DNA from: Cellulomonas sp. KRMCY2
GTDB taxonomy: Bacteria > Actinomycetota > Actinomycetes > Actinomycetales > Cellulomonadaceae
Reading direction: 5' to 3'
Length of the DNA stretch: 64,000 bases
NCBI RefSeq assembly: GCF_000526515.1
Contig: NZ_JAGF01000001.1
Location: 1,798,001-1,862,000 of the forward strand
The translations under genes and the position numbers were made by a program. Below are positions 59,501 to 64,000 of this stretch, in pieces; the stretch's first letter is position 1, and the number at the start of each line of letters is the position of its first letter. The notes beneath the pieces were generated by a model, which was given only the letters and a program-made list of their open reading frames with translations, was not told the DNA's origin and did not search any database.

Positions 59501-60571
59501 TCATCGGTCCTTGGCGTAGAGGAACAGGTCGCGTTCGCGGGTCGTCAGAAGGGCGACGCCAACGCCGACGATTGCTCCGGCAATGATCAGCGCGGCGATG
59601 CGAGCGCCGAGAACGACGCCGACGTGGAGCTCGCCCTCGCGTGCGAAGTAGGTTGTGCTCGCCACCATCGTGAAGAGCACTGGCGGTGCCGTCCAGGTCA
59701 GAGCCTCGAAGAACGCAATAGCCGCTAGGTCGAGCCTAGACATGCGATCGTGCAGCGCAGAAGCGAGCTCGACGCGCCGTGCGCGCAGGGTGATGAAGCC
59801 CACCATCGCGGTCAGTGTGCCGAGTGCCACTCCGGCCCAACGCGTGATTCTCTGTCGGTAGTTCGTGTTCCCGTCGAACTCGAGACCATGCGTCAGGTTC
59901 AAGGGCGCGACCTCTGGCTGCTCGTCGCCGGACGGGTTTCCGCGAAGGACCACCGTGAGCAGTAGTGACCTCAACGCCGGGTTCTGGGGCCAGGCGTCGG
60001 CCCAGCACTCGTCGAAGGCCTGCGCTGAGTCCACTTGCGCGAGCGCCATGTAGCCGAATCCGTTGCGCCGGCCGTCGCGCGGGTACTCGTAGACGCCGGA
60101 TACTCGGGTGGTTCCGCCCGTCGTCCGGAGGTCGCTGCCGATGTACGCGCCCAGCAGCTGCGCGGCGTCGCTCGACAGAAGCAGCCCGGGGCCGCCGTCG
60201 GTCTCCACGCGCAGGACTGTCGCGAATCCCGAGGTTGCGTACCCATATGGCAGGGGGGCGCCCGGGAGCGCTACGGCAGTGATGCGCTGGTCGGAAGGCA
60301 CGGTGACGGCTCCCGCGGCCCGCACCCCGGGGACCTTCGACAAGCTCTCGCAGCGATCGCCGTCGATCTGGCCGGGGGCGACCACTGTCAGGACTGAACC
60401 GCCCGAGCTCTTGAACGCTTCCGCCTCGCGCTCGAGCGCCGCGACGACCGCGACCTCCGAGGCGACGGCCGCCAGCCCGAGCACCGAGAGAGTGATCGAG
60501 AGGAAGACCGCTCGGGTCGTGCCGGAGGTGACGTTCCGCCGGGCCTCGCGGAGGATCGCGCTGAGCTTCAT
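59501..60571 (-). CDS. FtsX-like permease of bacteriocin-associated ABC transporter
   Basis: 356 residues from ATG 60571. An N-terminal helix (A-V-F-L-S-I-T-L-S-V-L-G-L-A-A-V-A) precedes an external domain of about 190 residues, then three helices near 243-262, 280-305 and 318-340. R-A-R-R-V-E-L-A-S-A-L-H-D-R-M-S marks the coupling loop. Overlaps the ATPase stop by ATGA. Last gene of the lactococcin-972-like operon; exports the peptide or protects the producer. Confidence 0.85.
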   Translation of the reverse strand: MKLSAILREARRNVTSGTTRAVFLSITLSVLGLAAVASEVAVVAALEREAEAFKSSGGSVLTVVAPGQIDGDRCESLSKVPGVRAAGAVTVPSDQRITAVALPGAPLPYGYATSGFATVLRVETDGGPGLLLSSDAAQLLGAYIGSDLRTTGGTTRVSGVYEYPRDGRRNGFGYMALAQVDSAQAFDECWADAWPQNPALRSLLLTVVLRGNPSGDEQPEVAPLNLTHGLEFDGNTNYRQRITRWAGVALGTLTAMVGFITLRARRVELASALHDRMSRLDLAAIAFFEALTWTAPPVLFTMVASTTYFAREGELHVGVVLGARIAALIIAGAIVGVGVALLTTRERDLFLYAKDR

Positions 60572-61185
60572 CGGGTGATGGCAGGCTGGTGCGTCGCCAG
60601 CTCTATGAGGTCGGTGCACGACTCTTGGGTCTCGGCGCTGTGGGTGGCTATGACGATGATCGTGGCCGGTGACGTCAGTTGAGAGATCGCCTGGTTGACC
60701 TCGCGGGCCGTCGAGAGGTCGAGCTGTGCCGTGGGCTCGTCGACCAGCAGGAGTTGTGGCTGGGCGGCGATAGCGCGAGCAAGCATCAGTCGTTGCGCCT
60801 CGCCTCCGGACAGGCGACGGAACTGCTGGTGCGCGACGTCGTCCAGCTTGAACCTCTGCAACAGGCTCATGGCGTCGGTCTCGGCGTCCTGGATCGCGGC
60901 CCCTCGTACCAGGAGCGGCAGCGCAACGTGGTCGATTGCCGTCCGTCGCGGTGTTCCGTGCGGGTTCTGGAAGACCCAGCCGATGTCCTCGACTTCCGGA
61001 CGGTCGACGGTCCCTTCGCACGCCGTCAGCCAGCCGGCGAGGATGGCGAGGAGCGTGCTCTTGCCCGAGCCCGACGGCCCGGTGAGTGCGTAGACGTGGC
61101 CCGGCAGCAGTGTGCAGTCGAGGTCCCGGAAGAGCCACGGTCGATCGGCGAAATGGTGCCCCAGGCCCGAGACGGCTACGCGCAT
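60568..61185 (-). CDS. ABC transporter ATP-binding protein, bacteriocin operon
   Basis: 205 residues. Walker A L-T-G-P-S-G-S-G-K-S-T-L-L, Q-loop V-F-Q-N-P-H-G-T, signature L-S-G-G-E-A-Q-R-L-M-L-A-R, Walker B L-L-L-V-D-E-P-T-A-Q-L-D, switch His in I-A-T-H-S-A-E-T. Short for the family but complete. Overlaps the genes on both sides. Confidence 0.93.
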   Translation of the reverse strand: MRVAVSGLGHHFADRPWLFRDLDCTLLPGHVYALTGPSGSGKSTLLAILAGWLTACEGTVDRPEVEDIGWVFQNPHGTPRRTAIDHVALPLLVRGAAIQDAETDAMSLLQRFKLDDVAHQQFRRLSGGEAQRLMLARAIAAQPQLLLVDEPTAQLDLSTAREVNQAISQLTSPATIIVIATHSAETQESCTDLIELATHQPAITR

Positions 61186-62204
61186 TCCGCCCCCTCGGAC
61201 GGAGTGACGTCGACGACTGTGGGCGGGGTGTCGTCGAAGATGACGAAGGTTTGCCCCAGTTCAGAGCCGACCACTCGAACGCTTGCCGGGTTTCCGCCGG
61301 ACTGGACACACGACTGATCGTCTCGTCCGATGACGGCCGACGGAGGGACTACGGAGACCTGGATTGGCGTAGTCAGCTCGAGTCTCGCCGTCACCGGCTC
61401 GTCGCCTTCCTCTTGCTCTTGGAGCGAGGGAAGGGTCTCGAGCGACTGCAGTGTCGTCGGGTCGGTGATGGGCGTCGCCGGATCGACCTGGATGCGTGTC
61501 CCATCGATCGACAGCGTTCTGGGTCCGTCGACCAGATCGAGCGGGGTGTCGACGATTGAGATGCTGCTCAGCGTCCCGGGAACGACCGCAATCTCGTCCG
61601 TTGCGGCGACCGTGCCGCCCACCGAGACCGAGCAGGACTCGACATCTGTGGTCGCAGCGGGGAGCCACAGGACATGGTCGACCACAATCGTCGTCGTGAA
61701 CTGCGATGTTTCCCCGACTGTCCTGCGCAATCGGTTGAATGCTCTGATCGTCGCCGCGTCCACCTTGCCGCTGACCGCCGCGAGGTGACCGAGCCGTTCG
61801 AGCTCCTGCTGGAGTCCCACGACGTCGTCGCCTTTGTCCCCACGCGCGAGGTCGCGCCACAGGGGGGTCTGCGTCGCTAAGGCGATGACCGGCGCACCGT
61901 CGATCGAGAGCGGCGATGTGCCTGAAGCGATGGGCATACCCGGGCTGCAGGCATATCCCGTGACCCGACCACCGAGGGGCGACGTCAGGCTCGTCGACGA
62001 GCGATGAGCCACCGCAAGCCTGACCGAACGGGCGTCGTCGAAGGCTGTCTCGGTGACGGGGAACGTGGAAGCTTCCGTGGCCGACTGCAGAACTGTCGGT
62101 ACCGCCGGATCCGTGTACGCGACACCCGCCAGGAACCCTGTCGCGACGAGGGCAGAGGCGCCGAGGAAGGCCAACCCGACCCGCGTCGGCGTCGTCTTCG
62201 TCAC
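61176..62204 (-). CDS. Peptidoglycan-binding-domain adaptor protein of bacteriocin transporter
   Basis: 342 residues. N-terminal membrane anchor (V-G-L-A-F-L-G-A-S-A-L-V-A-T-G-F-L-A-G-V). R-G-D-K-G-D-D-V-V-G-L-Q-Q-E-L-E-R-L-G is a PG_binding_1 helix near 120-140. The remainder resembles a beta-rich HlyD/MacA-like adaptor (V-T-A-R-L-E-L-T-T-P-I-Q-V-S-V-V-P-P-S-A-V). It probably bridges the transporter and the cell wall. GTGA-type overlaps with both neighbours. Confidence 0.83.
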   Translation of the reverse strand: MTKTTPTRVGLAFLGASALVATGFLAGVAYTDPAVPTVLQSATEASTFPVTETAFDDARSVRLAVAHRSSTSLTSPLGGRVTGYACSPGMPIASGTSPLSIDGAPVIALATQTPLWRDLARGDKGDDVVGLQQELERLGHLAAVSGKVDAATIRAFNRLRRTVGETSQFTTTIVVDHVLWLPAATTDVESCSVSVGGTVAATDEIAVVPGTLSSISIVDTPLDLVDGPRTLSIDGTRIQVDPATPITDPTTLQSLETLPSLQEQEEGDEPVTARLELTTPIQVSVVPPSAVIGRDDQSCVQSGGNPASVRVVGSELGQTFVIFDDTPPTVVDVTPSEGAECA

Positions 62205-62812
62205 CCGATGCCGAGGGGATCGTCAGAGCAGGTGACGAGCGCTTCGCGGACTTCCGTTGGGAGCCCATCCAAGTCAGCAAACCGACCCTCGATGTCCGCG
62301 ACGTAGTCGTCAGCCCCGTACCCAGGCGGCGCTGCACCTTCGCGAACGAGGCACTCGGCCATGATCGTCGACGCATCCTGATTCGTGGGATTGGCGGCCA
62401 TGATGTCGCGGAGCATCCCGATGGCGTCCTGCCCACTGGAAGTGACGCACTCGCTGACCAGATCGTGGGTCTCGTCGGAGTTCGGTGCGAGGGACGTGCT
62501 GTAGGAGCCGTCGCTGTTGAACCCGTTGAACGTGATGCCAACCTCGTCCAGGCACGTCCGGAACCGCTCGGTCATCTCTGCGTACTCTGCGTCCGAAATC
62601 TCCTCGTCGGCAAGTGCCTGACGTACGAAGTCGGAGTCTGCAGACCGGTAACTCTCGGCGAACTCTGCGGCGTAAGGCCCCGAGAAGTCCGGAACGGCCA
62701 CCGCCGTCTCGGGATCGGCGGGTCCTTCTTCGGGGCCGTCGCCGGAACCGGCGCAACCAGCCATGAGCAGTGACAGCGTGAGCAGAAATCCGGCCTCGAA
62801 CTTGCGTGGCAT
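62201..62812 (-). CDS. Small lipoprotein of bacteriocin operon
   Basis: 203 residues. Signal L-L-T-L-S-L-L-M-A-G-C20 with lipobox. The mature part has a few conserved-looking blocks: F-R-T-C-L-D-E-V-G-I-T-F-N, E-C-V-T-S-S-G-Q-D, M-A-E-C-L-V-R-E-G. The Cys spacing recalls the fragment at the left edge of the window. It may capture the peptide or give immunity; inferred from position only. Confidence 0.78.
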   Translation of the reverse strand: MPRKFEAGFLLTLSLLMAGCAGSGDGPEEGPADPETAVAVPDFSGPYAAEFAESYRSADSDFVRQALADEEISDAEYAEMTERFRTCLDEVGITFNGFNSDGSYSTSLAPNSDETHDLVSECVTSSGQDAIGMLRDIMAANPTNQDASTIMAECLVREGAAPPGYGADDYVADIEGRFADLDGLPTEVREALVTCSDDPLGIG

Positions 62813-62901
62813 TGCGACCTCAAAGGGATAGATGCGTGGTGTGCCGGCCGTCGTGACGGGTCTGGCGCCAGAGCCTGGCGCCAGACCCGCCCGCGATATG
62901 C

Positions 62902-63192
62902 CTACCGGACGTCCCAGTACGCCTTGTTCCCGGTCAGGGCGGTCCCGACTTCAGCGAACGCCCAGACGTTCACCCCCCGCCACTGGCTCGACTCGTAGGT
63001 GCGCCCCTGGACAGAGGCGCGGTGCGCCTTGCTGGGGTGCAGGTACTCCGACCAGACCGAACAGCAGTCGGCTCCCGACTCCCATGTGCCGCCGCCGGGG
63101 TAGGTCAGCGCGGCACTGCTAGCACTAGCCGTCCCGATACCCATTCCCCCCGCGAGAACAGCAACCATGGTACGTCGCACTAGCTTCTTCAT
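62902..63192 (-). CDS. Lactococcin 972-like bacteriocin precursor
   Basis: 96 residues from ATG 63192. Signal peptide M-K-K-L-V-R-R-T-M-V-A-V-L-A-G-G-M-G-I then A-S-A. The mature peptide (about 65 residues) has Y-P-G-G-G-T-W-E-S-G, S-E-Y-L-H-P-S-K-A-H-R-A-S-V-Q-G, W-R-G-V-N-V-W-A-F-A and a C-terminal K-A-Y-W-D-V-R, the hallmarks of the Lcn972 family, whose founder blocks septum formation by binding lipid II. A Cys pair (D-C-C-S) replaces the corresponding residues of the founder. Confidence 0.85.
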   Translation of the reverse strand: MKKLVRRTMVAVLAGGMGIGTASASSAALTYPGGGTWESGADCCSVWSEYLHPSKAHRASVQGRTYESSQWRGVNVWAFAEVGTALTGNKAYWDVR

Positions 63193-63257
63193 CGAGGCCC
63201 CCGGCCAGTTCGTTTGCCAGGATCGCGCACTGCGCCAAGTGGCTTGGTCGCGCGATC

Positions 63258-63275
63258 GCGTGACTTGAGTCACGC
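63258..63275 (-). promoter_or_regulatory. CRP-like palindrome upstream of the bacteriocin gene
   Basis: GCGTGACT-CA-AGTCACGC on the minus strand, 8-bp arms; read as CGTGA-N6-TCACG it has the same spacing as the sites at 46940 and 52467. It lies 66 bp before ATG 63192. Confidence 0.55.
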
Positions 63276-63339
63276 GGTTCGAGACTAGCGTCGAGCGGAT
63301 CCCCGAGGGGCTGCTTTCCAAGGTGGGATCGGCGTGGAG

Positions 63340-64000
63340 TGATTCATGGGGAGGTGGACGTCCTCGACGACGCTTACGAGTCCGGATCGGACCTGCGACC
63401 CTTCTTGACCCGGCCGAACCAGGACTCGAGGAGTGGCTGGGACTCGGGGTCGCGGTGGCCGCCGCGGCCGTGGGTGATCAGGCCATCGGTCGCCGGCTCG
63501 GGGTCTCGAGGAACGCGGTGCGGCGGGCGCTGGCCCGTAACGTGCCGCCGAAGTACGTCCGGCCACCGAAGGGTTCGATCGTGGACACGGTCGAGCCGGC
63601 AGTGCGGGAACTGCTGCGCAAGACCCCGGACATGGCGGCGACGGTGATCGCAGAGCGGATCGGGTGGACCCGGTCGATCACGGTCCTGAAGGACCGGGTT
63701 CGGGAGATCCGCCCCCGTACTACCTGCCGCCGGACCCGTCCACGCGCACCAGCTATGACCCTGGGCACCGGATGCAGTGCGACTTGCGGTCCCCGTCCGC
63801 CGAGATCCCGCTGGGGGCAGGGCAGGTCGGTTCTCCGCCGGTGCTGGTGATGAGCGCGGGCTACTCCCGGATGCTGTTCGCGGTGATGATCCCCACCCGG
63901 CAGGCCCCGGACCTGATCTTGGGCCACTGGGAGCTGCTGACGCAGATGGGTGCGGTCCCCCGCGAGCTGGTCTGGGACAACGAGGGCGCGGTCGGGTCCT
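63340..64000 (+). pseudogene. IS21-family transposase (istA), frameshifted, runs off the window
   Basis: The N-terminal HTH (A-I-G-R-R-L-G-V-S-R-N-A-V-R-R-A-L-A), P-P-K-G-S-I-V-D-T-V-E-P-A-V-R-E-L-L-R and A-T-V-I-A-E-R-I-G-W-T-R-S-I-T-V-L-K are clear IstA features. Near 63718 the frame breaks; it resumes one frame on as Y-L-P-P-D-P-S-T-R-T-S-Y and the catalytic-core piece Q-A-P-D-L-I-L-G-H-W with V-W-D-N-E-G-A-V-G-S at the edge. The expected istB would follow outside. Confidence 0.87.

Larger units (their letters stand above)
53629..64000. mobile_element. Accreted unit 2 at tRNA-Pro (right end beyond window)
   Basis: Starts at the second tRNA-Pro 3' copy and carries a Phd/RelE pair, a complete MobF relaxase, a broken serine recombinase, a bacteriocin operon and an IS21 remnant. 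An integrase and the intact tRNA-Pro are expected to the right of 64000 but are not visible. Confidence 0.6.

Overview
The window is high-GC DNA with short intergenic gaps and frequent GTG starts. Gene order and content (tRNA-Ser, small SRP RNA, dnaX, recR, ask, asd; MobF relaxases; lactococcin-972-like peptide; Cys-rich leader peptide) point to an actinobacterium, probably in Micrococcales (Cellulomonadaceae-like). This is inference from content; no species can be named.

Layout. (1) 1-3880: accessory DNA with a lipoprotein tail, a DUF2975/XRE pair broken by an IS256-type insertion with an 8-bp target duplication, and a MNT/HEPN toxin-antitoxin pair with a 40-bp operator. (2) 3881-23198: a 19.3-kb integrative, mobilizable island in tRNA-Ser(GGA), bounded by a 55-bp copy of the tRNA 3' part. 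It carries a DHH-like protein, HNH nuclease, cytosine-5 methylase and Vsr nuclease; a HigB-like/XRE-ImmA module; a ubiquitin-like conjugation operon (Ubl, E2-like, JAB peptidase, E1-like); a MobF relaxase, Xis and a tyrosine integrase; and a lower-GC operon of nucleoside phosphorylase-like protein, NACHT NTPase and cytidine deaminase-like protein. The integrase is split by an IS1595-like element with perfect 8-bp duplication, so the island is probably no longer self-excising. (3) 23.2-43.5 kb: chromosomal core with a DUF2231 protein, an apbE pseudogene fused to an IS982 remnant, arsR-VOC, metQNI preceded by a Cys-rich leader peptide, apbE/FMN-binding protein/ferric-reductase-like genes, SRP RNA, an ABC exporter, GyrI/MerR genes, dnaX, recR, a DUF5063 gene, an SSI-like lipoprotein, ask, asd and a Nudix gene.

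(4) 43.5-64 kb: a second accretion zone at tRNA-Pro(CGG). Two copies of the tRNA 3' half with terminator (43.57 and 53.65 kb) mark the left ends of two related units; the intact tRNA should lie beyond 64 kb. Unit 1 holds a Fic protein, a relaxase C-terminal remnant and a 5.7-kb cargo (two small secreted proteins, ECF sigma factor, CU044_5270-type protein, ABC ATPase, FtsX permease) between two permuted halves of one IS1380-type element. Unit 2 holds a Phd/RelE pair, a full MobF relaxase, a broken serine recombinase, a lactococcin-972-like bacteriocin operon and a broken IS21 transposase.

Themes. The Ser island behaves as a defence island (restriction, ubiquitin-like conjugation, NACHT, toxin-antitoxin). 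The Pro units are built around secreted peptides and ABC exporters; three small secreted-protein genes each have a CRP-like palindrome (TGTGA-N6-TCAC type) upstream. The best candidates for undescribed biology are the phosphorylase-NACHT-deaminase operon and the Ubl cassette that shares an operator region with a HigB/ImmA-type regulator.
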